Part shown: one piece after another, positions 34,467-43,597 of the stretch
Position numbering within the stretch: the first letter of the stretch is position 1
Layout: the number at the start of each line of letters is the position of its first letter
Assembly (NCBI RefSeq): GCF_003055625.1
Contig: NZ_CP028811.1
Span: 3,348,001 to 3,412,000, forward strand
Reading direction: 5' to 3'
From: Flavobacterium magnum
GTDB taxonomy: Bacteria; Bacteroidota; Bacteroidia; Flavobacteriales; Flavobacteriaceae
Length of the DNA: 64,000 nt
The notes under the pieces: generated by a model
The model's input: the letters and a program-made list of their open reading frames with translations, nothing else
The model's database searches: none
What the model was told of the DNA's origin: nothing
Translations under genes and position numbers: made by a program

Positions 34467-36542
34467 CTATTTTGACTGTTTCAGGGGGAGGTAAATCGTA
34501 AATACGGCGCCTTTGCCCTTTTCACCCGAAGCGTCGATAAAACCTTTGTGTTCCTTTACCGCTTTTTCTACGATACTCAGGCCAATACCGGTACCTGAAA
34601 TCTTTTCCTGTGCGGGCAAACGCTGAAAAAGATTGAATATCTTGTCCTTATACTCGTTATCGAAACCAATGCCGTTGTCAGCAACAATGAGCTCTACATA
34701 CTCCATGTCTGCCTTTAGTGGAAATGCCGTCGTAAAATCCTGCCCTTTGCCCACTTTCGACCTGATTGTGATTACGGGGTGGCGCATCGAAAATTTAAGC
34801 GAGTTGGATACCAGGTTCGAGAAAAGCTGGCGCATCTGGAAAGGCACCGCACTGACAATGGGCAAATCATCACTTTCGATAATGGCTTTCTTGTCGGCAA
34901 TCAGCAATTCATAATCGTTGCGGACCTGCTCCAGTATCTTATTGAGATCTACGCGCCTGAAGGTTTCCTTACTGCCCAGCCGTGAGTACGCCAGCAGGTC
35001 GTCGATAAGGTTGCGCATCCGGCCTGACGCGTTCTGTATGCCTTCAAGAAACACGGCCTTGCGCAGGTCATCCTGTCCTGTTTCACCGAGGCGGCTTGCG
35101 AAAATCTGTATTTTACGCAACGGTTCCTGCAAATCGTGGCTTGCAATGTGGTTGAACGACTCCAGCTGGTTAATAATCAGTTGCAAATGCTTGTTGGTGT
35201 CTCGCAACTCCTCTTCATTTTTACGAATGGTCGCGGTACGTTCAGTTACCTGGCTTTCAAGCATGGTGTTGAATTCGTTCAACTCCGCTTCCGCCTTCTT
35301 GCGGGCCGTAATATCCCTGAACACAGCAACCCCGTACGAACTTCCGGGGCCGCCTACCCTGGAATGCCTCACGTCGTACCAACGGTCCAGATCGGGTTGA
35401 TAGCTTTCGTGTCTTTGCGGCAGTCCGGTGTCGGCCACAGCCTGTATTCGTTCCAATACGCCATGCCTCATATTCGGCAGCAATTCGGTGACCCGTTTCC
35501 CGACCGCATCCTTCCATCCCGTGTGTACAGCGAATGCGGCATTGGTTTCCCGGTAAATGATATCGATGACTTTGCCTGAAGCATCACGCTCAAGCTCAAA
35601 AAGTGCAAAACCATCGTCAATAGTTTCAAACAGCGTGCGGTATTTTTCTTCTGATTCCCGAAGTTCTTCTTCGGCTTTGGCCCATTCTACAGCGGCCCAG
35701 GTACGTTCTGCAGTTTCCTCGACAAGTTTGATTTCGTTTTCGGTCCAATGCCTCGGCGCGGATTGGTGAACGCTGAGCACGGCATGCGCCTTTCCATTTT
35801 TCACCAATGGCACCCCTATGGCCGCGCGTATACCGATCCCCTCGAACGATGCCTTGACTGCCGGCAACATTGAGGCGTCAGCATGCAGGTCATTGATCAG
35901 GACATTTTGCCCCGAATGGAAGATACCCATCAGTTCCTGCCCGAAATCGTCGACGCTGAGTCGGCCTTCAATCAGAGGCAATCCATTGGCATAACCCGGC
36001 CCGATAACCAATAAGTCATCGCCCTGAAGCTCTCCGTAAAATGCCCGGTTTACATCCAGATATTCACCCAATACCCGCATCGCCGCCTGTTGCAGCATCA
36101 CGGGATCCTGTATGTAACGGATCGCGTCGTTGAGCTTTAGGAAATACGCCTGGCGTTCGTCCGCGCGCTTTCGTTCAGTGATATCATTGAAAATTCCAGT
36201 AATGCGTATGCTGCCGTCCCCGCCGATACGTGAAGCAAATACCGAATACCAATGCCCCGTTTGGGAACCCTGATATTCTATTCGCAAAGGCGCGCCGGTC
36301 TGGATGACGGTTTCGTAAGTTTCAAACCAAAATGGCTGCAGGTCGCCTACAATTTCACTGACTTTTTTACCGGTGACGGGCATGCCCGCAATGCGCTCAA
36401 AAGCCGGATTGGCCTCGATATAAAGCAGGTCTGCCGGTTTTTTATTGTCATCATACAGCATTTCCAGCACGCAGAATCCTTCATCCATGGAGTGGAAAAG
36501 GCTATGGAAAATGTCATTCGTTAAAACAGGTTTTTGGGCCAT
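34467..36542 (-). CDS. PAS-GAF-PAS sensor histidine kinase
   Basis: A 691-residue soluble sensor kinase; no membrane helix is seen, so it senses inside the cell. Order: PAS (about 12-125, ending GIFNDITERKRA), GAF (about 135-285), PAS (about 298-415), a coiled-coil linker, HisKA (about 458-525) with H469 in IASHDLQEPLRKIQ, and HATPase (about 570-688) with N, G1 (VADNGIGFD) and G2 (GTGIGLSIV) boxes. The start at 36542 gives MAQKPVLTND; the frame is open to 36587. No response regulator is adjacent, so it is an orphan kinase. The SHDLQEPLRKI sequence is typical of bacteriophytochrome-like kinases. Confidence 0.93.
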   Translation of the reverse strand: MAQKPVLTNDIFHSLFHSMDEGFCVLEMLYDDNKKPADLLYIEANPAFERIAGMPVTGKKVSEIVGDLQPFWFETYETVIQTGAPLRIEYQGSQTGHWYSVFASRIGGDGSIRITGIFNDITERKRADERQAYFLKLNDAIRYIQDPVMLQQAAMRVLGEYLDVNRAFYGELQGDDLLVIGPGYANGLPLIEGRLSVDDFGQELMGIFHSGQNVLINDLHADASMLPAVKASFEGIGIRAAIGVPLVKNGKAHAVLSVHQSAPRHWTENEIKLVEETAERTWAAVEWAKAEEELRESEEKYRTLFETIDDGFALFELERDASGKVIDIIYRETNAAFAVHTGWKDAVGKRVTELLPNMRHGVLERIQAVADTGLPQRHESYQPDLDRWYDVRHSRVGGPGSSYGVAVFRDITARKKAEAELNEFNTMLESQVTERTATIRKNEEELRDTNKHLQLIINQLESFNHIASHDLQEPLRKIQIFASRLGETGQDDLRKAVFLEGIQNASGRMRNLIDDLLAYSRLGSKETFRRVDLNKILEQVRNDYELLIADKKAIIESDDLPIVSAVPFQMRQLFSNLVSNSLKFSMRHPVITIRSKVGKGQDFTTAFPLKADMEYVELIVADNGIGFDNEYKDKIFNLFQRLPAQEKISGTGIGLSIVEKAVKEHKGFIDASGEKGKGAVFTIYLPLKQSK

Positions 36543-36711
36543 TTTATAAATTCCAGGAATCAATTCAATACACAACAAGTAGCACAAGTTACATTTTTTG
36601 TTTAAAAATGCGTATCACGGACTTCGGATATTTTTACAATATTTACACAGTTGAATGGAATATCGTACGGGTTTTCGCCCTCTCGGATATTTGCCATCAA
36701 CCCAACCGAAA

Positions 36712-36769
36712 AAAAATCCCTTACATAACGAAGGGATTTTTTAATATTGAAAACTGTGACTGCGACTGT
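36712..36769. repeat. 58-bp direct repeat, left copy
   Basis: Identical in length to 38433-38490 and matching at 55 of 58 bases with no gap. Starts with a hairpin AATCCCTT...AAGGGATT plus T-run, and ends GAAAACTGTGACTGCGACTG. It lies between the histidine kinase and the delta-60 gene. The 260-bp gap holds no gene otherwise. Confidence 0.93.
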
Positions 36770-36802
36770 AAACTCATTATATTAGCCGAAAAGACAAAAA
36801 CA

Positions 36803-38353
36803 ATGAAACTAAGATTACTTCCCACTCTTTTCATCCTGACTTCATATTGTATCACATCGGCCCAAGACGGAACACCTGATATAACTTTTGGAACCAATGG
36901 CGTAACAATTGCAGATGTCAACCCCTTGAATCAGCAGTTTGTAAGTTCCTTAATAGTAAATGATGACAATAAGATTTTTACATGTGGTTACACAGGCGGC
37001 GCGGTTAACGGTTTTGATACCTTTTTCACCCGGTTCAATGCTGATGGTTCTATAGATACTTCATTCGGCAATAACGGTTCTGTTATTTTTGATTATAACA
37101 ATTACAGTCAGTTTGCAAATGCTACATTACTACAGGCCGATGGGAAAATTATTGTTGCAGGAACCATTCATAATCACCCGGAAAACCCTTCTTCACAAAG
37201 CCTTATGGTATTTAGAATTAATGGGGATGGGACCCTTGACAGTACATTTGGTAATGAGGGGATGTTTATCAGCGAGCTCTACAGTTATTTTGATGCGGTT
37301 ACCTTGGCATTGGATAGTAACAACAACATTATTATAGGTGCAAACCGGTATAGCCCGCTTAACGGGATGATCCTTAAACTAAATCCGGAAGGCACTACGA
37401 TTCAACTCCTTAACACTATCAGTCCATTAACATCTTCTTCTGACAGTAGTTTAGTAAACACTATAAGAGTGCTTGCAGATGACAGAATTCTTGTTGCAGG
37501 ATACAGAAAGATCAATTCAACGGGCACAGGCCAGGACATGGTAGTTATGCGCCTTAATGCGGATGGCAGCACAGACACTACTTTTGGAACAAATGGCTAT
37601 TCTTATGTGCACAATCCAAACGGCAATATTTCGGATGACGCAGCCGTTTCCATAGTATTTATGCCAAATAATAAAATATTGATCGGAGGGCTCTCTATAC
37701 CCAACCCAACTACTGCTCCTTACGTGAGAACTTATCTATTGGCACAATTTGATAGTGATGGTACACCTGACATGACCTATGGTATCGACGGGAAAGCCTA
37801 CTGGAACCTTTTACCCGAATATAGCCTGGGTATTAATTATTACCCTATTGTACAACCTGACGGTAAGATTATCTTTTCGGGACAGAAAAGACTGATAGCA
37901 GACAACTCTTCTGATGGCCTGATTGTTCGTTTCAATAGTGATGGAACTTTAGATGAGAATTTCGGGATAAACGGTCAATTCATTATAGATACTAATAATC
38001 AGGAAGTTATTAGTTCAATAGTAATGCTGGCAAATGGTAAGATTATCGGTGCAGGGTTTGGACAGGGAGCAGGTTCTAATATACATGTTTTGCGATTACT
38101 TAACGACGTTGGACTGGATACAGAATCCCAAAATAAACCTGTCATTACTTTATATCCAAATCCAGTTTCAAAAGTACTTTATCTCAATCCCCTCCCAGCA
38201 TTCGACGAGCATTATAAAATTGCTGACCTCAATGGCAGAATCGTTGCTAATGGATTTTTCGGGAACCAAGGAATAGCGGTTGAAACCCTGGCAGAAGGAA
38301 TTTATTTCCTACTCACCGAATCTTACAACCCAATCAAGTTTATCAAACAGTAA
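36803..38353 (+). CDS. secreted delta-60 repeat protein with T9SS sorting domain
   Basis: A 516-residue protein. The ATG at 36803 starts a signal peptide (about 19 residues, ITSAQ); the frame is open to 36608 but that part crosses the 58-bp repeat and is not family-like. At least six delta-60 units are visible, each like DGTLDSTFGNEG (DGSIDTSFGNNG, DGSTDTTFGTNG, DGTLDENFGING), which form a beta-propeller-like fold. The last 75 residues are a type A T9SS sorting domain (ITLYPNPVSKVLYLNPLP ... DLNGRIVANGF ... GIYFLLTES). Predicted surface or secreted. Noticeably AT-rich versus its neighbours, and bracketed by direct repeats, so horizontal gain is plausible. Confidence 0.9.
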   Translation: MKLRLLPTLFILTSYCITSAQDGTPDITFGTNGVTIADVNPLNQQFVSSLIVNDDNKIFTCGYTGGAVNGFDTFFTRFNADGSIDTSFGNNGSVIFDYNNYSQFANATLLQADGKIIVAGTIHNHPENPSSQSLMVFRINGDGTLDSTFGNEGMFISELYSYFDAVTLALDSNNNIIIGANRYSPLNGMILKLNPEGTTIQLLNTISPLTSSSDSSLVNTIRVLADDRILVAGYRKINSTGTGQDMVVMRLNADGSTDTTFGTNGYSYVHNPNGNISDDAAVSIVFMPNNKILIGGLSIPNPTTAPYVRTYLLAQFDSDGTPDMTYGIDGKAYWNLLPEYSLGINYYPIVQPDGKIIFSGQKRLIADNSSDGLIVRFNSDGTLDENFGINGQFIIDTNNQEVISSIVMLANGKIIGAGFGQGAGSNIHVLRLLNDVGLDTESQNKPVITLYPNPVSKVLYLNPLPAFDEHYKIADLNGRIVANGFFGNQGIAVETLAEGIYFLLTESYNPIKFIKQ

Positions 38354-38432
38354 CTTTTCTAATCGGATTGTCTGCCGTCCATTGAAAATTATATTTCGCT
38401 GAGAATCAACCAATCTATAAACTATCTCAAAT

Positions 38433-38490
38433 AAAAATCCCTTACATGACGAAGGGATTTTTTTATACTGAAAACTGTGACTGCGACTGT
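38433..38490. repeat. 58-bp direct repeat, right copy; also carB terminator
   Basis: The repeat ends exactly at the base before the carB stop codon (38491-38493). On the minus strand its AAGGGATT/AATCCCTT hairpin with flanking T-run would act as the carB terminator, and on the plus strand as that of the delta-60 gene. It differs from the left copy at three positions. Confidence 0.93.
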
Positions 38491-41343
38491 TTACTTACTC
38501 AAATACATCTTCCTTCTCGAATACAATTCATAAAACTGATCATCCTTCAGATCATCAATAAAAAGAATGCTTTCACCAGTCGATTTCATTTCAGGGCCTA
38601 AAGCCTTGTTTACATTATGGAATTTGCTGAATGAGAACACCGGTTGCTTGATGGCAAAGCCTTTCAATTGCGGATTGAAAGTGAAATCGGTGACTTTTTT
38701 GGCACCCAGCATGACTTTGGTCGCATAATTCACATAAGGCTCACCATAAGCCTTCGCAATAAACGGCACGGTGCGCGACGCCCTTGGATTGGCCTCGATG
38801 ATGTACACGGTGTCGTCCTTAATGGCAAACTGTATGTTGATTAAGCCCACGGTCCGTAAGGCGAGTGCGATTTTCTTCGTATGGTCCTTAATTTGCTGCA
38901 TGACAAACTCGCCGAGGTTGAATGGTGGCAACGTCGCGTTAGAATCACCTGAATGGATGCCGCACGGTTCGATATGCTCCATAATTCCGATGATGTAGAC
39001 GTTTTCACCGTCACAAATCGCATCCGCCTCGGCTTCGATGGCACCGTCCAGATAATGGTCGAGCAGCAATTTATTGCCGGGAATGTTCTTGAGCAAATCA
39101 ATCACATGCTCCTCCAGTTCCTGCTTGTTGATGACGATTTTCATGCCCTGCCCGCCCAATACATAAGAAGGCCTTACGAGCAGTGGAAAATCAAGTACAT
39201 CAGCCAATGCCGAAGCCTGGTCTGCATTTTCAGCCACACCAAACTGTGGGAACGGAATTTTTAATTCGGTCAGCAATTCCGAGAAACGCCCGCGGTCTTC
39301 GGCCAAATCAAGCGCATCAAACGACGTGCCCAGGATCTTAATGCCGTATTTGGATAATTTCTCTGCGAGCTTCAGCGCAGTCTGCCCGCCCAATTGTACA
39401 ATAACGCCTTCGGGTTTTTCATGTCGGATGATGTCGTAAATATGCTCCCAGAATACGGGTTCGAAGTACAATTTATCAGCCGTATCAAAATCTGTGGAAA
39501 CAGTTTCGGGATTGCAGTTGATCATGATTGTTTCGTAACCGCACTCTTTTGCAGCCAAAACGCCGTGCACGCAGGAATAGTCGAATTCGATGCCCTGTCC
39601 GATGCGGTTTGGCCCTGATCCTAACACGACAACTTTTTTCCTGTCGGAAACAATGCTTTCATTGGCAACATATCTCTTACCGTCCGCCGTTTCGATTTCA
39701 GCCTCGAAAGTAGAATAATAGTAAGGCGTCTGCGCCTTAAATTCAGCCGCGCAGGTATCGACGAGTTTGTACACGCGATTCACATTCATCTGCTCGCGGA
39801 GTTTGTACACCTGGCTTTCCAGACAGCCCATCATGTGTGCAATCTGCCTATCGCCGTATCCTTTCTGCTTGGCTTCAAGCAACAATTCCCTGGGAAGCGT
39901 GTCGATCTTGTAAGTGGATATTTCCTTCTCAAGCACGTGCAGTTCTTCATATTGCCTGAGAAACCACATGTCGATTTTTGTAATCTCGTGGATGCGGCTT
40001 AGCGGAATGCCCATGGCAATCGCATCGTAAATGACGAAGACACGGTCCCAACTCGCAAAGGTCAGTTTCTCGATAATCTGCTCGTAATTGCGGTAACCCT
40101 TTCCGTCTGCCCCGATTCCGTTGCGTTTGATTTCCAGCGACTGCGTGGCTTTGTGCAACGCTTCCTGAAAAGAACGCCCGATGCCCATGACTTCGCCTAC
40201 AGATTTCATCTGTAGCCCTAAAGTCCGGTCCGCGCCTTCAAATTTATCGAAGTTCCAGCGTGGTATTTTGACGATCACGTAATCCAGCGTCGGTTCAAAT
40301 AAGGCCGAAGTGGATTTGGTGATTTGATTCTGCAATTCGTCGAGGTGGTAGCCCAAAGCCAATTTTGAGGCAATCTTTGCAATCGGATAACCGGTCGCTT
40401 TTGAAGCCAATGCCGAAGATCTGGACACACGCGGGTTGATCTCGATGGCAACGATATCTTCCTTTTCATCAGGTGACACGGCAAACTGCACGTTGCAGCC
40501 CCCGGCAAAATTCCCGATGGAACGCATCATCAAAATCGCCATGTCGCGCATTTTCTGAAAAGTAGTATCAGATAATGTCATTGCAGGGGCGACGGTAATC
40601 GAATCCCCGGTATGGATGCCCATCGGATCCATGTTTTCAATCGAACAGATGATTACGACATTGTCGTTCTTATCCCGCAAAAGTTCCAATTCATATTCTT
40701 TCCAGCCCAGCAATGCCTTATCGATCAGGACTTCATGAATCGGCGACGCCTCGAGGCCACGCGTAAGCAATTCGTCAAAATCCTCTTTTCTGTGTACAAA
40801 AGCCGCCCCGGTGCCGCCCAATGTAAACGACGGGCGAATGACCAGCGGGAATCCGAACTCCTGCGCGATTTCCTTTCCTTTAAGGAACGATGTTGCCGTT
40901 TTAGCGGGTGCAGCCGGAACCCCGATTTTCTCCAGCAGTTGCTTGAACTGCTCCCGGTCTTCGGTAATGTTGATTGCGTTGATGTCGACCCCGATCAGCC
41001 TGACGCCGAAATCTTCCCAGATGCCTTTTTCGTCCGCCTCAAGGCAAAGGTTCAATGCCGTTTGCCCGCCCATCGTAGGCAAAACGGCATCAATCTGCGG
41101 ATGCTCCCTGAGGATTTGTATGATTGATTTTGTCGTTAACGGCAGCAGGTATACATGATCGGCCATTGAAGGGTCGGTCATGATGGTCGCGGGATTTGAG
41201 TTGATCAGGATGACTTCGATTCCTTCCTCGCGGATGGAACGCGCGGCCTGTGAACCGGCATAATCGAATTCGCAGGCCTGACCTATCACAATAGGCCCTG
41301 ACCCGATGATGAGTACGGATTTGATGGAGTTGTCTTTTGGCAT
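38491..41343 (-). CDS. carB: carbamoyl-phosphate synthase large subunit
   Basis: A 950-residue enzyme that makes carbamoyl phosphate from bicarbonate, glutamine-derived ammonia and two ATP, for arginine and pyrimidine synthesis. Two homologous ATP-grasp halves are clear: GSGPIVIGQACEFDYAGSQA then GGTGAAFV in the first, and GSGPNRIGQGIEFDYSC then LGGQGMKIV in the second. E. coli CarB has about 1073 residues; here the protein ends soon after GPEMKSTGESILFIDDL, so the C-terminal MGS-like allosteric domain is missing. carA is not in the window. Its start lies 11 bp after the OmpA-like gene, so the two may be co-transcribed. Confidence 0.96.
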   Translation of the reverse strand: MPKDNSIKSVLIIGSGPIVIGQACEFDYAGSQAARSIREEGIEVILINSNPATIMTDPSMADHVYLLPLTTKSIIQILREHPQIDAVLPTMGGQTALNLCLEADEKGIWEDFGVRLIGVDINAINITEDREQFKQLLEKIGVPAAPAKTATSFLKGKEIAQEFGFPLVIRPSFTLGGTGAAFVHRKEDFDELLTRGLEASPIHEVLIDKALLGWKEYELELLRDKNDNVVIICSIENMDPMGIHTGDSITVAPAMTLSDTTFQKMRDMAILMMRSIGNFAGGCNVQFAVSPDEKEDIVAIEINPRVSRSSALASKATGYPIAKIASKLALGYHLDELQNQITKSTSALFEPTLDYVIVKIPRWNFDKFEGADRTLGLQMKSVGEVMGIGRSFQEALHKATQSLEIKRNGIGADGKGYRNYEQIIEKLTFASWDRVFVIYDAIAMGIPLSRIHEITKIDMWFLRQYEELHVLEKEISTYKIDTLPRELLLEAKQKGYGDRQIAHMMGCLESQVYKLREQMNVNRVYKLVDTCAAEFKAQTPYYYSTFEAEIETADGKRYVANESIVSDRKKVVVLGSGPNRIGQGIEFDYSCVHGVLAAKECGYETIMINCNPETVSTDFDTADKLYFEPVFWEHIYDIIRHEKPEGVIVQLGGQTALKLAEKLSKYGIKILGTSFDALDLAEDRGRFSELLTELKIPFPQFGVAENADQASALADVLDFPLLVRPSYVLGGQGMKIVINKQELEEHVIDLLKNIPGNKLLLDHYLDGAIEAEADAICDGENVYIIGIMEHIEPCGIHSGDSNATLPPFNLGEFVMQQIKDHTKKIALALRTVGLINIQFAIKDDTVYIIEANPRASRTVPFIAKAYGEPYVNYATKVMLGAKKVTDFTFNPQLKGFAIKQPVFSFSKFHNVNKALGPEMKSTGESILFIDDLKDDQFYELYSRRKMYLSK

Positions 41344-41354
41344 TTATCTAGTAG

Positions 41355-42548
41355 TTAGTTTATTGTTAGTTGTTTATCGTTGTCTTTTGTGATATAAGTT
41401 TTCTTTCCGGTAAATACTTTCCTTAGCCATGGCCAGAAACCTCTTTTTTCTTCCCTGCCATCGGATTCATGTTTTCCGGCAGCGAGAATCGGAGTGTAAT
41501 ATTCTTTTGCTGGTACACCGTCTTTTGCTGGCTCGCTGTCGTAATTAAGGTCGCGCAACCTCATCACTGTTCTCTTTTTATCAACATAGCCATAAAAAAC
41601 CATATTCTTGGTCTGTATACCACCACTCAAAAAAACATATTGGTTACCCGTCCTATTACTATAAGCAGAAAAAAGCAGTTTGTTTTCAGCATCTTTCACC
41701 TCAACATTGTCATAACTTTCTTTTGTGGATATGAAGGTTATTTTATCATCATCCGGCAATGCACAATCAACATTAAAGGTAACGCATCCCTTACTTTCTA
41801 TCGGAATTTTAAATATATAGAATTTATTGGTTTGGTCTGCTTCGGGCTTTAATTCGGTTCGCCGCCATCTTCTCTGCCCGTTTTCATTGGTAATCTCCAA
41901 GTAAACATTCATTGAAGGATTAACCTGTCCCGCCCTGCTTGGCATTTTTATCAGGTAAAAGTTCCCAGTCTCATCAAGTGTTGCCTTTCCATAACAAATA
42001 GTAAACATTCCGTCACTTCTGATGATCTGGTCATTTTCGTCTATAGCAAACTTAGAATCCCTGATCATATCCTTGGCTGAAAAATACTCGCTGATGGTTA
42101 GATCGTCATTCTCCCCGGCGATCACTTCAGTCCCATTTTTGCCATAAAAAGTTTTAGGCCTGATATATTCAAAATCGATAATCGCTTTTCTTCTTAAATC
42201 GTCCGGAACATCAGCCAGATTCTCGGTAAAATTTGAATACGAAATTCGCCTTGCATTTAATTGGTTGAGCAGGAAATAGTCAAAAACAATTTTCTTTCTA
42301 TTATAAGCCAGCGTGTTATTATACTGTTCTGTCCCTTTACTGTCAGTATAAGCATTAATGACAATACTATATCCACGGGAATTGTTAGCCAGGCTGATGA
42401 TGCTGTCAAGCGTAATTTTGCTTTTTGGCGTAATCTCATATTTATCAAATTCAAAGTAAATGGCAATCTGTTTCTTTTCTTGCGAAAGAGAAAAAAAACC
42501 GGTAAACATAATACCAGTGAATACTAAATATTTAAAACAAAATTTCAT
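41355..42548 (-). CDS. exported protein with OmpA-like domain
   Basis: A 397-residue protein with a signal peptide (about 22 residues, ending FSLSQ). Residues about 28-125 are an OmpA-C-like peptidoglycan-binding domain (YFEFDKYEITPKSKITLDSI, then AYTDSKGTEQYNNTLAYNRK). The middle and C-terminal parts are of unknown fold; WPWLRKVFTGKK near the end is a basic stretch. It is more AT-rich than carB, which follows 11 bp downstream on the same strand, an unusual partner. It is likely periplasmic, or outer-membrane linked. Confidence 0.8.
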   Translation of the reverse strand: MKFCFKYLVFTGIMFTGFFSLSQEKKQIAIYFEFDKYEITPKSKITLDSIISLANNSRGYSIVINAYTDSKGTEQYNNTLAYNRKKIVFDYFLLNQLNARRISYSNFTENLADVPDDLRRKAIIDFEYIRPKTFYGKNGTEVIAGENDDLTISEYFSAKDMIRDSKFAIDENDQIIRSDGMFTICYGKATLDETGNFYLIKMPSRAGQVNPSMNVYLEITNENGQRRWRRTELKPEADQTNKFYIFKIPIESKGCVTFNVDCALPDDDKITFISTKESYDNVEVKDAENKLLFSAYSNRTGNQYVFLSGGIQTKNMVFYGYVDKKRTVMRLRDLNYDSEPAKDGVPAKEYYTPILAAGKHESDGREEKRGFWPWLRKVFTGKKTYITKDNDKQLTIN

Positions 42549-42569
42549 GCCATTTATATTGCAAAATAT

Positions 42570-42604
42570 AAAAAAAAGCCGCTACTGATAAATAGTAGCG
42601 GCTT
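42570..42604 (-). terminator. terminator of rpmH
   Basis: Perfect 10-bp stem AAGCCGCTAC/GTAGCGGCTT with a 9-base loop and on the minus strand a run of eight T. It separates rpmH from the OmpA-like gene downstream. Confidence 0.94.
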
Positions 42605-42626
42605 GATATCGACTGATTTCAAATCA

Positions 42627-42788
42627 TTATTTCTTGTGTCGTGGTTCGCAGGAAACAGTCAGTTTGTGACGGCCTTTGGCCCTACGGCGAGCAAGCACCT
42701 TTCTTCCATTCGCAGAAGCCATTCTGTCCATAAATCCGTGCTTATTTCTTCTTTTTCTTTTCGATGGTTGAAACGTTCTTTTGCTCAT
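42627..42788 (-). CDS. rpmH: 50S ribosomal protein L34
   Basis: A 53-residue basic protein, [20 protein letters not shown] at its start, then [19 protein letters not shown], the L34 signature that lies in the large ribosomal subunit. Length agrees with Bacteroidota L34 (about 52-53). The start ATG is at 42786-42788 and the stop at 42627-42629. A strong terminator follows. In many bacteria rpmH sits by rnpA and dnaA; neither is present here, which is common in this phylum. Confidence 0.97.
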   Translation of the reverse strand: MSKRTFQPSKRKRRNKHGFMDRMASANGRKVLARRRAKGRHKLTVSCEPRHKK

Positions 42789-42911
42789 TGTGTGATATCT
42801 TTAAACTTTGTTATTCTCTTTTAAACAGGTCTTTCTGAAACCGAGTGCAAATATACAAACTCTTTTTTTTCTGGCAAGTGCTTTTGAAAAAATATTTTTA
42901 ATTGATTTTAC

Positions 42912-42919
42912 TATCTTTG
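42912..42919 (+). promoter_or_regulatory. -7 element of the small TPR membrane protein gene
   Basis: TATCTTTG, a perfect TAnnTTTG, 20 bases before the ATG at 42940. A TTTG at 42883-42886 is 25 bases upstream, slightly long for a partner. Confidence 0.5.
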
Positions 42920-42939
42920 CAGCCTTAAAAAACCATCGG

Positions 42940-43455
42940 ATGTACAACAAAAATATAAAATTAATCCTTGCCGCAGCCCTCTTCGGAACTGCAGTATGGC
43001 AATTTACGGAAAGCGAGATTGGAAACGGTATTTTTCTGATCCTTTTGTCGCTGATTTTCATACTTTTCTATTTCAAAAACGAATTCATCATCCTTGCTTT
43101 CCTCAAATTGCGTAAGCAGGACTTTCCGGGCGCACAGAAATGGCTCTCCAAAATCAAGGACCCGCAGGCCGCATTGGTGAGGAAACAGCAGGGCTATTAT
43201 GAATACCTCCACGGATTGATGCTGTCGCAGACCAACCTGATGCAGGCCGAAAAGCATTTTAAGAAAGCGGTGGAACTCGGCTTATCCATGGACACAGACC
43301 TGGCCATCGCCAAACTTAACCTGGCAGGTGTTGCGATGAGTCGCCGCAGAAAACTGGAAGCGACGAACCTGATGAACGAAGCCAAAAAACTTGACAAGCA
43401 GGGCTTATTGAAAGATCAGATCAAAATGATGAAGGAGCAGCTTAAAAAAATCTAA
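42940..43455 (+). CDS. TPR-like membrane protein
   Basis: A 171-residue protein. Two membrane helices near the N-terminus (about residues 6-22 and 27-47) precede a cytosolic part with helical TPR-type repeats (LRKQDFPGAQKWLSKIKDPQ; LMQAEKHFKKAVELGLSMD; LAIAKLNLAGVAMSRRRKLE). The ATG at 42940 is preferred because the -7 box lies upstream of it; the frame is open to 42808. The domain suggests scaffolding at the membrane; no function is known. A terminator follows. Confidence 0.8.
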   Translation: MYNKNIKLILAAALFGTAVWQFTESEIGNGIFLILLSLIFILFYFKNEFIILAFLKLRKQDFPGAQKWLSKIKDPQAALVRKQQGYYEYLHGLMLSQTNLMQAEKHFKKAVELGLSMDTDLAIAKLNLAGVAMSRRRKLEATNLMNEAKKLDKQGLLKDQIKMMKEQLKKI

Positions 43456-43478
43456 CCTTCTTACAACCCAATAGTAAC

Positions 43479-43506
43479 AAGCCGTTTATCACAAACGGCT
43501 TTTTTT
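43479..43506 (+). terminator. terminator after the TPR-like membrane protein gene
   Basis: Perfect 9-bp stem AAGCCGTTT/AAACGGCTT with loop ATCAC, followed by six T. Confidence 0.93.
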
Positions 43507-43559
43507 ATGGATAAAAGACGTATTTTCGCTACAAATCAAAATTGAATACTATTTTTTCC

Positions 43560-43567
43560 TATTTTTG
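43560..43567 (+). promoter_or_regulatory. -7 element of the thioredoxin-fold gene
   Basis: TATTTTTG, a perfect TAnnTTTG, 30 bases before the ATG at 43598. A TTG at 43542-43544 is only 15 bases upstream, rather short. Confidence 0.45.
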
Positions 43568-43597
43568 GAAATAATCTGAAAATATTTAACTATCGAA

